Shown here one piece after another: positions 6,124 to 14,585 of a DNA stretch of 64,000 nucleotides. The DNA comes from Dyadobacter psychrophilus (GTDB taxonomy: Bacteria > Bacteroidota > Bacteroidia > Cytophagales > Spirosomataceae): positions 124,001 through 188,000 of the forward strand of contig NZ_FUZA01000001.1 in NCBI RefSeq assembly GCF_900167945.1, given 5' to 3'. Below the pieces are notes generated by a model. It was given only the letters and a program-made list of their open reading frames with translations, ran no database searches and was not told the origin of the DNA. Numbering within the stretch: the stretch's first letter is position 1; each line of letters starts with the position of its first letter. The translations under genes and the position numbers were made by a program.

Positions 6124-7545
6124 ATGAAAATTGAACAAATTTATACCGGGTGTCTTGCACAAGGTGCCTACTATATTGAAAGCAATGGAGAGGCCCTCGT
6201 GATAGACCCGCTCCGAGAAGTAGATCCCTACATAACGCGTGCGGAGAAGAGCGGCGCGAAAATTAAATATGTATTGGAAACACACTTTCATGCCGACTTT
6301 GTCTCGGGCCACATTGACCTGGCTGAAAAAACAGGGGCACAGATCGTATTTGGACCAACAGCCAGGCCCGGGTTTACAGCTCATGTGGCAAATGACGGCG
6401 AAGTACTGCGACTCGGAGATGTGACAATTAAAGTATTGCACACGCCCGGCCATACAATGGAAAGCACGTGTTTTCTACTCAGCGATGCAACTGGCAAAGA
6501 CATCGCCATTTTCACCGGCGATACGTTGTTTATCGGAGATGTTGGCCGTCCCGACCTTGCACAAAAAGTCGTGGCTGATCTCACTCAGGATAAATTGGCC
6601 AGACATTTATTCACATCATTACGGACAAAGATCCTGCCGCTGTCAGATGATATTATGGTGTATCCTGCACATGGTTCGGGCAGTGCTTGTGGTAAAAATA
6701 TGAGTAAAGAAACGAGCGACACACTAGGTAATCAGAAACTATTCAACTACGCTTTGCGTGCAGACATGACGGAGGAGGAATTTGTGAAAGAGGTTACCGA
6801 TGGATTGATGCCGCCGCCCGCCTATTTCCCTGAAAACGTCATGATGAATATCAAAGGATACGACAGTATTGATACAGTGCTGCGGCGCGGAAATCATGGG
6901 CTTGATCCCGATGCTTTTGAAGCGGCAGCCAATGAAACCGACGCCATCTTGCTCGATACGCGCGCAGCTCAGGTTTTTGCCAGGGGCTTTATTCCCAATT
7001 CAATCAACATCGGCATTGACGGAAGTTTCGCACCGTGGGTCGGTGCGATGATTCCCGATATCAAACATCAAATACTGGTGATCGCTGATGACGGCAGAGA
7101 AGAAGAAGTGGTAACGCGGCTCGCCCGTGTCGGTTATGATTATACGATCGGCTATTTAAATGGCGGCTTCGAGGCGTGGAAAAAAGCAGGTAAAGAAGTA
7201 GATCATATAGAGTCCGTTACTGCGGTCGAAATGGCACGGCGACTTACAAGCAACCATGACTTAACCGTGCTGGATGTAAGAAAAGCCAGCGAGCATTTCT
7301 CTGAGCATGTAATCGGCGCTGAGAATATTCCATTAGACTACCTCAATGACCACCTGGCTGAAATCAGTAAAGACAAAACCTATCTGGTTCACTGCGCGGG
7401 CGGGTACCGTTCAATGATTTTTAATTCGATCCTCAAAGCCCGGGGTTACGATAATCTGATTGATGTCCAAGGAGGCTTTACAGCAATTAAAGAATCTGGC
7501 CTTTTTCAGATAAGCAATTACGTCTGCCCAAGTACTATGCTGTAA
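6124..7545 (+). CDS. MBL-fold hydrolase with two rhodanese domains (persulfide dioxygenase-like)
   Basis: 473 residues from the ATG at 6124 (MKIEQIYTGCLAQGAYYI). The N-terminal metallo-beta-lactamase domain has H54-x-H56-x-D58...H63 (THFHADFVSGH), H110 (HTPGHT), D133 (FTGDTLF) and H183 (YPAHGSG), the iron site of ETHE1/BlhA-type persulfide dioxygenases. Two rhodanese domains follow. The first (about 265-355) has ADDGREE where the active cysteine should be and is probably inactive. The second (about 368-460) has the loop CAGGYRS with C424. It likely oxidises glutathione- or protein-persulfide sulfur to sulfite in the cytoplasm, which the neighbouring TauE-like protein could export. It heads an operon with DUF2892, rhodanese and YeeE genes. 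Confidence 0.92.
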   Translation: MKIEQIYTGCLAQGAYYIESNGEALVIDPLREVDPYITRAEKSGAKIKYVLETHFHADFVSGHIDLAEKTGAQIVFGPTARPGFTAHVANDGEVLRLGDVTIKVLHTPGHTMESTCFLLSDATGKDIAIFTGDTLFIGDVGRPDLAQKVVADLTQDKLARHLFTSLRTKILPLSDDIMVYPAHGSGSACGKNMSKETSDTLGNQKLFNYALRADMTEEEFVKEVTDGLMPPPAYFPENVMMNIKGYDSIDTVLRRGNHGLDPDAFEAAANETDAILLDTRAAQVFARGFIPNSINIGIDGSFAPWVGAMIPDIKHQILVIADDGREEEVVTRLARVGYDYTIGYLNGGFEAWKKAGKEVDHIESVTAVEMARRLTSNHDLTVLDVRKASEHFSEHVIGAENIPLDYLNDHLAEISKDKTYLVHCAGGYRSMIFNSILKARGYDNLIDVQGGFTAIKESGLFQISNYVCPSTML

Positions 7546-7599
7546 ATCAAAGTATTTACCATGTCCGACAAGATTTTTCACCATTTAAATGTCATCATT

Positions 7600-7803
7600 A
7601 TGAAATCAAATATGGGATCTGCTGACAAAATAATCCGTGCGTTACTCGCCATTGCGGCTGTCATGTTATACTTCACAGGCATCACATCTGGAACTCTAGG
7701 GATGGCGTTGATGGCGATCGGGGCCGTATTGCTGATAACGTCCTTTCTGAATTTTTGCCCTCTCTACACGATTTTCAGTATCTCCACCAGAAATAAAAAA
7801 TAA
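7600..7803 (+). CDS. DUF2892 small inner-membrane protein
   Basis: 67 residues from the ATG at 7600 (MKSNMGSADKIIRALLAIAA). Members of this YgaP-like family begin at the equivalent of MGSADKIIR, so the ATG at 7561 is not favoured. Two hydrophobic segments (about 14-32 and 36-56) end with NFCPLYTIF. It is found beside, or fused to, rhodanese domains in many bacteria. Here it sits between the MBL-rhodanese and a single-domain rhodanese, four bases before the next start region. The role in sulfide or persulfide metabolism is by context only. Confidence 0.85.
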   Translation: MKSNMGSADKIIRALLAIAAVMLYFTGITSGTLGMALMAIGAVLLITSFLNFCPLYTIFSISTRNKK

Positions 7804-7807
7804 ACCT

Positions 7808-8113
7808 ATGGGACTCTTATCTTCATTATTCACAGCAAAGAGCACGGATTACAAGGCTATGATTGAGCGAGGTGCAATTGTTGTCGATGTCCGCTCCCCG
7901 CAGGAATATGCCGGCGGACATATTCAGGGAAGCATTAATATTCCCCTGGATCAAATCAGTACAAAAACAGACATGCTGCTCAAAAAGGGAAAACCGGTTA
8001 TCACCTGCTGCCGTAGCGGATCCCGAAGCGGCATGGCTGTCGAGAAACTCAAATCTGCCGGTATCGACGCATACAATGCCGGTGCCTGGGACAGTCTTAA
8101 ACAAAAAATCTAA
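7808..8113 (+). CDS. Single-domain rhodanese
   Basis: 101 residues comprising one rhodanese domain. It has VVDVRSPQEYAGGHIQGSIN (about residues 25-44) and active-site loop CRSGSR (about 68-73), with the catalytic cysteine C68 preceded by a second cysteine, C67. It transfers sulfane sulfur from thiosulfate or persulfides to thiol acceptors in the cytoplasm. It starts five bases after the DUF2892 stop and ends 16 bases before the YeeE-like gene, so it belongs to the same operon and could hand imported thiosulfate sulfur on to the persulfide dioxygenase. Confidence 0.93.
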   Translation: MGLLSSLFTAKSTDYKAMIERGAIVVDVRSPQEYAGGHIQGSINIPLDQISTKTDMLLKKGKPVITCCRSGSRSGMAVEKLKSAGIDAYNAGAWDSLKQKI

Positions 8114-8129
8114 AACATAAAGCGCCATT

Positions 8130-8693
8130 ATGCTGGAACTAATCAAACAACCGTGGCCCTGGTATATCGCAGGGCCACTGATCGGGTTTACTGTTCCTGC
8201 CCTGCTCATTTTAGGGAACAAATCTTTTGGGATCTCATCATCCATGCGTCATATTTGCGCAGCATGTCTTCCCGCCAAGGTACCTTTTTTTCAATATGAC
8301 TGGAAAAAAGAGATCTGGAACCTGGTTTTTGTGCTTGGTATTTTTTTGGGAGGAATATTTGCTGCCGTTTTTATTGGGAATCCTTCGACAATAAAAGTTG
8401 ATGAAACTCTTTTGCAAGAACTTGCCGTATATGGTATAACGGACTTTTCTTCCCTAGTACCCGTGGATATTGTGAGCTGGGAAAACCTCGTTACCGTTCG
8501 TGGCCTTATCATAATGGTTGGCGGTGGCTTTCTGGTAGGCTTCGGGGCACGTTATGCCGGAGGCTGCACGAGCGGTCATGCTATCATGGGCCTTTCAACT
8601 TTACAGTGGCCTTCGTTAGTCGCAACAATCTCCTTTATGATTGGAGGATTTATCATGGTCAACTGGATTTTACCGATGATCTTGAGTTTATAG
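8130..8693 (+). CDS. YeeE/YedE thiosulfate-uptake family protein (first half)
   Basis: A 187-residue membrane protein with about four to five helices. The motif GARYAGGCTSGH (about 139-150) contains the conserved cysteine (C146) of YeeE/TsuA, which transports thiosulfate by passing it along cysteines. HICAAC (41-46) supplies further cysteines on a hydrophilic loop. In many Bacteroidota the transporter is split into two genes; the other half is at 8788. It is operonic with the rhodanese upstream. The likely role is thiosulfate or other sulfur compound uptake, giving the cluster an import as well as an export arm. Confidence 0.88.
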   Translation: MLELIKQPWPWYIAGPLIGFTVPALLILGNKSFGISSSMRHICAACLPAKVPFFQYDWKKEIWNLVFVLGIFLGGIFAAVFIGNPSTIKVDETLLQELAVYGITDFSSLVPVDIVSWENLVTVRGLIIMVGGGFLVGFGARYAGGCTSGHAIMGLSTLQWPSLVATISFMIGGFIMVNWILPMILSL

Positions 8694-8787
8694 CTGCACC
8701 AAAATCCAAATTAAAAATTCGATTCGCCGAGAGGAAATTTGCATTAGGCAGACAACAGTAGTTTTTTCTAGTATTACAGCTCATCCT

Positions 8788-9288
8788 ATGAGAAACACAA
8801 TCAGAATAGAAGAGGAACACGCAATTCGAGCGACAGATGCCATGTGCATCAACGAAAGTAAGCAAAGTCACCGGTGGTATTACAACATCAAATATCTGAT
8901 TGTTGGCATTTTGTTTGGGATTGTATTTGTCAAAGCCGAAGTGGTCAGCTGGTTCAGGATACAGGAAATGTTTCGTATGCAGTCATTTCATATGTACGGG
9001 ACCATTGGAAGCGCAGTGCTGGTGGGAGCATTCGCTGTATGGCTGATCAAAGCCTTCAAAATAAGAACGGTACATGGAGAACACATTACCTTTGTTAAAA
9101 AGGAATTTAACAAAGGGCAAATTTATGGGGGCTTGCTCTTCGGGTTAGGCTGGGGCTTGACAGGCGCTTGCCCTGGCCCATTATTTGCGCAGATAGGCTT
9201 TGGAGCAACAGTGGTTGTAATACCACTACTCAGTGCAATAGCGGGTACCTGGGTTTACGGACGCTTTCGAAAGCTGCTTCCGCATTAA
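8788..9288 (+). CDS. YeeE/YedE family protein (second half)
   Basis: 166 residues with about four transmembrane helices. The motif GLGWGLTGACPGP (about 119-131) is the second YeeE cysteine motif (C128). The polar N-terminus of about 30 residues is longer than usual; an alternative ATG at 8842 (MCINESKQ) would shorten it by 18 residues. It follows the first YeeE half by 94 bp, a gap containing another GAAATTTG (8734-8741) but no Crp-type palindrome. The two half proteins probably form one transporter. It ends the sulfur cluster. Confidence 0.85.
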   Translation: MRNTIRIEEEHAIRATDAMCINESKQSHRWYYNIKYLIVGILFGIVFVKAEVVSWFRIQEMFRMQSFHMYGTIGSAVLVGAFAVWLIKAFKIRTVHGEHITFVKKEFNKGQIYGGLLFGLGWGLTGACPGPLFAQIGFGATVVVIPLLSAIAGTWVYGRFRKLLPH

Positions 9289-9814
9289 TCTTTCAATCTC
9301 ACCAAACGTCATTTTTTTCCCATACTTACGACCTTGATTGTGGTTCTGCAGCCCTAGAGTTAAAGTACATTTTAAGGTGCTTGATAGGAGTTTTATCGTA
9401 AAATTTGCTTCATTCACGGTGAATAGGTCGGGATTTATGTCAATCGCCTCTTTACATCAACCACGGTTAGTTTCTATTTCGAATTCACCGACTTACGAAA
9501 AGCAGCGGGTGACATGCCGGTATTCTGTTTGAATAATTTGTTGAAAGACGTTGGACGTTCAGAGCCCAACGTATAAGCCACGTTTCCCGTAGCAAGTGAA
9601 TTGCTGCGCACCATTTCCTTGGCTTTCTCAACCGTCCTCAAATATATATGCTGATGGGTGGCGCGACCGGTGATGGCTTTTAGCGCAAATGCCATCCAAT
9701 GCTGGGAGCTTCAAATTTTGTACATTGGTAGAACTTCCTTCATGTGAGTTGATACTGGCTGACAAATATGGAATGTGTCTTGCAGATTTCCGCGATCAGT
9801 AAATTCCTGCCGAT
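9289..9814. other. Gene-poor junction between sulfur cluster and island
   Basis: The 526 bp hold only the AraC fragment at 9474-9695. No tRNA, IS end, long inverted repeat or copy of the tmRNA 3' end was seen. The truncated gene suggests an old rearrangement boundary. Confidence 0.5.
9474..9695 (-). pseudogene. AraC-family regulator, C-terminal remnant
   Basis: The frame encodes the last part of an AraC/XylS DNA-binding domain: HQHIYLRTVEKAKEMVRSN, then AYTLGSERPTSFNKLFKQN and TGMSPAAFRKS. This is helix-turn-helix 2 with its usual P-x-x-F-x-K-x-F-K spacing. Only about 75 residues exist. Reading upstream in frame gives SSQHW and then a stop within about 20 bases of the ATG, so the first helix-turn-helix is incomplete and the sensor domain is missing. 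It is probably non-functional. Confidence 0.75.
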
Positions 9815-10759
9815 ATGAGCAAACATTCATTTCAGATAACAATTCCGACCGACGATGAGGGTTTTGTTGGTCGAGAATGCTTAGAATGTAAAAAGTACTT
9901 CAAAATTAAGCCAGGGACAGGCTTGCCTACACAGTATTGCCACTGTCCTTACTGTGACTACGAGGGCGACCAAAATACGTTTTGGACACAGGATCAAATC
10001 GATTATTCCCAAAGTGTCGGGAAACAAGTGGCTTATGAAAAGTTGATCGAGCCTTTGTTAGACGATTTTGCAAAATCTTTAAAAAGGTTAGAAACATCGA
10101 CAAGAGGAAGTCTCTTTCAGGTGAAAATAAAAACAAAAAGAAGTAAACCCTTTTTTCCAATAAAGTATTACGATGAAGCTGAGCTTGAAACCCATCTAAC
10201 ATGCAACAATTGTCAGCTTGAGTTTGCGATATACGGGGTATTCTCAAGATGTCCGGATTGTAAACACCTAAATGCTTTTGCTGTATTCGAGAAGTCACTG
10301 GAGGTCTGCAAAAAACAAATCGATTTGTTTAGCCAATTTCAAAATGATAGAGATGTAGAACTAGCAAATCTTAAATTTATTTTGAGCAATGCGATATCGT
10401 CATTCGATGGCCTTGGTAAAGAACTCAGGAAAAAATTGGTTAATAAGTTTCCCGCAAGGCCAAAAAACCTATTTCAAAATATTGATGAATTGGAGAAGGT
10501 GTTGGCTCAAAATTTCGACCTGGACATACAGACAAAAGTTTCTGATTACCGATTTCTAAGACAAATGTTTCAGGTAAGACATATTTTCGAACACAATATG
10601 GGAGTCGTTGACGTAGACTTCGTGACCAAAGTGCCAGACCTAAACCATCTAATAGATAGAAAGTATCCTCTTTCTTTGAGCGAAGTGCAGAAATTTTTGA
10701 CCCTTCTAAGCGATTTAGGAAGAATAATTGAAGGCGAGGCCATCAAATACTACATATGA
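9815..10759 (+). CDS. Zinc-ribbon protein with a HEPN-like C-terminal domain
   Basis: 314 residues, no recognised named family. Two zinc ribbons are visible: CLECKKYF...CHCPYC near residues 24-48, and CNNC...CPDC near 131-152. The middle is helical and charged. Near the C-terminus, after a predicted helix, comes RHIFEHN (R255 to H260, then N261). This fits the R-x4-6-H motif of HEPN ribonucleases, with the HN step seen in several defence-associated HEPN families. Two zinc ribbons plus HEPN suggest nucleic-acid recognition with RNA cleavage. The function is inferred. It is AT-rich relative to the sulfur genes and lies in the candidate island beside MNT-HEPN and GHKL-nuclease genes. Confidence 0.65.
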   Translation: MSKHSFQITIPTDDEGFVGRECLECKKYFKIKPGTGLPTQYCHCPYCDYEGDQNTFWTQDQIDYSQSVGKQVAYEKLIEPLLDDFAKSLKRLETSTRGSLFQVKIKTKRSKPFFPIKYYDEAELETHLTCNNCQLEFAIYGVFSRCPDCKHLNAFAVFEKSLEVCKKQIDLFSQFQNDRDVELANLKFILSNAISSFDGLGKELRKKLVNKFPARPKNLFQNIDELEKVLAQNFDLDIQTKVSDYRFLRQMFQVRHIFEHNMGVVDVDFVTKVPDLNHLIDRKYPLSLSEVQKFLTLLSDLGRIIEGEAIKYYI

Positions 10760-10910
10760 CACAAAATTATCTTAACGCGGATAACTTAGGTAACACGGTA
10801 AATAGCTAGAACCGTCAAATGTGGCCGATAATTGCGACTAAATCTCAACCATTACCGAGATTGGAAAAGTAAGACAGGATGTAGTTTTGGGATCTTAAAC
10901 CAACAATGTT

Positions 10911-11255
10911 ATGGATTATCAAACTCTCCTCCGTCAGCTTTACCAGGACTTCAATGCACGCAAGATCGATTCAGTACTAGCACATTTGCATACGGACGTA
11001 TGCTGGCCCAATGGCTGGGAGGGCGGATATGTATCCGGGCACGAGGAAGTGCGTGCTTACTGGTTACGGCAATGGCAAGAGATTGAACCTGTGGTCGAGC
11101 CGGTGTCATTTGACGCGAAGCCGGATGGTCGGATTGCGATCAAAGTCCATCAAGTCGTAAAAGATATGGACGGTCAAGTATTAAACGACACACTATTATT
11201 TCACGTCTACACTTTTGAAAATGGAAAAGTGAGGATGATGGCAATTGAACATTAG
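10911..11255 (+). CDS. SnoaL-like / NTF2-fold protein
   Basis: 114 residues. The start MDYQTLLRQLYQDFNARKID and the motif HTDVCWPNGWEGGYVSGHEEVRAYW are typical of nuclear-transport-factor-2-like proteins (SnoaL-like family), in which a hydrophobic cone may bind a small ligand or catalyse isomerisation. No catalytic assignment is possible. No signal peptide. It stands alone, 152 bp after the zinc-ribbon gene, and its link to the surrounding defence-like genes is unclear. These proteins are common cargo in Bacteroidota chromosomes. Confidence 0.8.
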   Translation: MDYQTLLRQLYQDFNARKIDSVLAHLHTDVCWPNGWEGGYVSGHEEVRAYWLRQWQEIEPVVEPVSFDAKPDGRIAIKVHQVVKDMDGQVLNDTLLFHVYTFENGKVRMMAIEH

Positions 11256-11319
11256 GGTTCGCCATTAATGATTTTTGAAATTTTGTATCTTACCAAAATT
11301 TCAAAACCTCCACACACGA

Positions 11320-12179
11320 ATGAAGACCTCCCTCTCTCATCTACCAAAAAACAAACAAGACCAGTTAACAGCGCTAACCCAAATTGTACTCGACAAAGTC
11401 GCGGCTGAAATGATCATTCTATTCGGCAGCTATGCGCGTGGTGACTGGGTCGAGGATTATCAGGAGAAATACGAGTATGTAAGCGACTTCGATATTCTGA
11501 TTGTCACCAAAGACAAAAATTCAGCGGAGCAAGTCAAGAAATCGCGGGAGCTGGAAGAGGAGCTGATGGCCAATGAAGAAATCACGAGAACGAGCATCAT
11601 ATATCACAGCGTTGGTTTTGTAAACGACAAGATCGAGCGGAATTACTACTTCTTTGTCGATATTCTGAAAGAAGGTGTCATGCTTTTCGATTCTGGAAAA
11701 TTCACCTTATCTCAGCCAAAAGATCTTAATCCGACTCAACGGGTAGAGAAATCGACTGAGGAATTTGAGCATTGGTTTGAGGGAGCTAGCCGGTTTTTGG
11801 AAACTGCGTATATCCAGATTGAAAAAACCTGGTACAAGGAAGCGGCCTTTTTACTTCACCAAGCTACGGAAAGATACTATGCGGCAATACTCCTTGTTTT
11901 CACAGACTACAAGCCAAGAATCCATGACATTGAGATTCTTGGAAATCAAGTTATTAAACAGCACGCAGAATTTGCTACTGTTTTTCCGATGAAGACTGAG
12001 GAGGAAAAGCGGCTGTTGTGCTTCTTAAAAAGGCGTATATCGATGCGAGGTATAACAGGAATTACAAGATTGATAAGGTGGAGTTGGAGTATTTGGGGAG
12101 TCGGGTCATGTTGTTGGATTTGACGGAGCGGATTTGTCGGGAGCGGATTGCGCAGTTTGTTGATAGTCAAATTCGTTGA
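11320..12179 (+). pseudogene. MNT-HEPN fusion protein gene with a C-terminal frameshift
   Basis: From the ATG at 11320 the frame encodes a minimal nucleotidyltransferase: GSYARGD (about 36-42) and SDFDILIV (D56, D58) are the NTase motifs. A HEPN domain follows from about residue 150 (LLHQATERYYAAILLVFTDY). In the original frame the tail becomes RRISMRGITGITRLIRW and stops at 12121-12123. In the frame one base back, from 12012, it continues AVVLLKKAYIDARYNRNYKI and on to a stop at 12177-12179, which is the expected family ending. One missing base (probably a G in CGGCT at 12010-12014) explains it. MNT-HEPN proteins act in toxin-antitoxin and defence modules; here the HEPN end is altered or mis-sequenced. 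Confidence 0.75.
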
Positions 12180-12372
12180 GACAAAATTACACTACCAGCA
12201 GTTCATTGTACGCTATTCAAAAGACAAATTGAAATAGTTAGGCTATGAGTATTAATTTTATCGAATTAAGCTTCTTTAAACAATTTACATGCATCGAAGC
12301 TATATACCGCCAATTCGGGATTATTTACCATGCTAAAATTGAGTTTACAAAATTATTGACAATCACAATTAT

Positions 12373-14484
12373 ATGGTAGAAAGCACTTATATACAGGGTT
12401 ACGGAATTCACTATGTTGGAGCTCTTTCAAAAATTCCAAAATCAAATGAGAAATTGCAACCTTTATATGAAGCCCTGACGAACTCATTAGAAGCAATAAG
12501 GTTATTGTCAACTAAATCTGAGCAAGGCGTAATAAAGATCAAACTACACTATACAAAAGGTCTTTTCGATACTTATGAATTTTATTCCATTTCTATTGAG
12601 GATTCGGGAATAGGTTTTAATAATGACGAATATGAGCGCTTGATCAACCTAAATGACACTCGAAAGGGATTTAATAATAAGGGATCCGGACGTGTTCAGT
12701 TTTTGCATTTTTTCGACAAAACTGAATACACAAGCATCTTCGAAGACAAATCATCTAGTACTGGCTTCAGACAGCGAAAGTTCACGCTATCGAAATCCCC
12801 TGCTTTTTTAAGGTATAATGCAATAATTAGGCATGATAGCTTAATTGAGACCAATGCAAAATCACCGACTACAACAATAGTGCTGTCTTCAATTCTTAAC
12901 GACAAGGATCGCAAATTTTACAACGAATTATCGATATCTGAGTTGAAGGATAACATCATCAATAGATATCTGCCATTTTTTTGCGAAAATCGAGATGCAC
13001 TGCCAAGAATAATTATTGAAAAGCTTTCGCAACTTGAAACGCTAGAATCGCGTGAAATTTTGCCATCTGATATTCCCACCATCGATAAGCAGGACGATAT
13101 AATTGTCCACTATTGTAAATCGTCCAACGATGGGAAATCTATCGAAAGGATACAAAAGTCCGAAAAGCTTAACATCAAAGGCTTTAAAATAGATAAGTCA
13201 AGGCTGCAAAAAAATAGTCTTAAGCTTACCAGCAAAGGTGAGATTGCAAAAGAAATTAAGTTAGATAGTATGCTTGTGGATGATGAGATAGACGGCAATC
13301 GGTATCTTTTCCTCATTTCTGGCAGTTATATTGATGAGCGTGATTCGGATAATCGCGGGGCACTAAAAATTCCCACAATTGAAGAGTTTAGGAGTAAGAG
13401 TAGCGAAGTCAGTTGGCTATTTGGTGAAGAAGAAATTGTTCTTGACGATATAAGAGAAAAGGCGAATGAAAAAGTTCTTGCAATGTATGAGGAAATCGCA
13501 AAGAGGTCTACTCAAAAATTAGAAGAAGTAGAGAAGTTGCAAAAAATGTTTTTGCTTGACCCAAACTCAATCAAGGAGGTAAAGATTAAACTGACTGACA
13601 CTGACGAGGATATCTTAGAAAAAGTTTATAGAGCCGATGCAAAGCTTATAGCTAGACGTGATGCCGAAATCAAGAAGCGTGTCGATCTACTTGATAATCT
13701 TGACCCTAATTCTCCTAATTTTAGAGACCGATTTCTTGAAGAAGTCAATGAACTTACCCGAGCTATTCCTCAGCAAAATCGTACTCAACTAACACACTAT
13801 GTTGCTAGGCGGAAATTGGTTCTCGACCTGTTTGGAAAAATACTTGATCGCAAACTTCTAATCCAGAATTCTGATGGTCGAAACTTAGATGAAGCACTAA
13901 TTCATAATGTTCTATTTCAGAAAGGATCGGATAAGCCGGAAAGTAGCGACTTATGGATAATAAATGAGGATTTCATTTATTTTAGTGGAAGTTCAGAAAG
14001 GCAACTAAGTAAATTGAAAGTGAATGGAAAACCGGTATTCAAAAGCGAATTTACCATTGAAGAAGACAAATATCTACTCTCACTAGGTGAAAATAGGAAG
14101 ATTAAAAGACCCGATGTACTCCTATTTCCTGAGGAGGGTAAGTGCATTATACTGGAATTTAAATCCCCAGAAGTCAATGTCTCGGATCATTTGACCCAGA
14201 TCGATTTGTATGCTAATTTAATAAGAAACTACACACAGGAATATTTTCAGATAATGACATTCTACGGCTATCTTATTGGCGAAAGTATTGAACCGAGAGA
14301 TGTGCTTGGACGTGTAAGTAGCTACGAACATTCATACCATTTCGATTATCTATTTCGCCCTGCCGAGAAGGTTAACGGATTTGATGGAAGACCTAATGGT
14401 TCGATCTATACAGAAGTTATAAAATATTCAACACTATTGAAGAGGGCCAAGAGGAGAAATAGTATCTTCATTGACAAGCTCTAA
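12373..14484 (+). CDS. GHKL (Hsp90-like) ATPase fused to a PD-(D/E)XK nuclease
   Basis: 703 residues. The N-terminal domain (about 25-200) has a GHKL ATP site: N-box YEALTNSLEAIR (E33, N37), G1-like box IEDSGIGF (D77) and the lid KGSGRVQFLHFF (103-114). The central part (about 350-500) is helical and rich in Glu/Lys, possibly a coiled-coil arm. The C-terminus has RPDVLLF with D581 and IILEFKSP with E595 and K597, the D...ExK metal site of PD-(D/E)XK endonucleases. The architecture suggests ATP-gated DNA cleavage, as in MORC/MutL-like ATPases of restriction and phage-defence loci. It is monocistronic, AT-rich and flanked by HEPN genes. No named system is recognised. Confidence 0.75.
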   Translation: MVESTYIQGYGIHYVGALSKIPKSNEKLQPLYEALTNSLEAIRLLSTKSEQGVIKIKLHYTKGLFDTYEFYSISIEDSGIGFNNDEYERLINLNDTRKGFNNKGSGRVQFLHFFDKTEYTSIFEDKSSSTGFRQRKFTLSKSPAFLRYNAIIRHDSLIETNAKSPTTTIVLSSILNDKDRKFYNELSISELKDNIINRYLPFFCENRDALPRIIIEKLSQLETLESREILPSDIPTIDKQDDIIVHYCKSSNDGKSIERIQKSEKLNIKGFKIDKSRLQKNSLKLTSKGEIAKEIKLDSMLVDDEIDGNRYLFLISGSYIDERDSDNRGALKIPTIEEFRSKSSEVSWLFGEEEIVLDDIREKANEKVLAMYEEIAKRSTQKLEEVEKLQKMFLLDPNSIKEVKIKLTDTDEDILEKVYRADAKLIARRDAEIKKRVDLLDNLDPNSPNFRDRFLEEVNELTRAIPQQNRTQLTHYVARRKLVLDLFGKILDRKLLIQNSDGRNLDEALIHNVLFQKGSDKPESSDLWIINEDFIYFSGSSERQLSKLKVNGKPVFKSEFTIEEDKYLLSLGENRKIKRPDVLLFPEEGKCIILEFKSPEVNVSDHLTQIDLYANLIRNYTQEYFQIMTFYGYLIGESIEPRDVLGRVSSYEHSYHFDYLFRPAEKVNGFDGRPNGSIYTEVIKYSTLLKRAKRRNSIFIDKL

Positions 14485-14585
14485 GATTCATGGAGCAGTG
14501 CCCAGTTTAACGATGACGCGATTCGCGTTAAGCGGTGAACTCATGCAATTAGCTTCCTACACGGATAGGCAATACAACATATGCA

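Noticed and set aside
7561-7599. ATG at 7561 as start of the DUF2892 gene
   Set aside because: The family begins at the equivalent of the ATG at 7600; the upstream residues are not hydrophobic or conserved.
8704-8741. GAAATTTG at 8734-8741 before the second YeeE gene, as a third sulfur promoter
   Set aside because: No palindrome is present 29.5 bp upstream, and the gene may be read through from the first YeeE gene.
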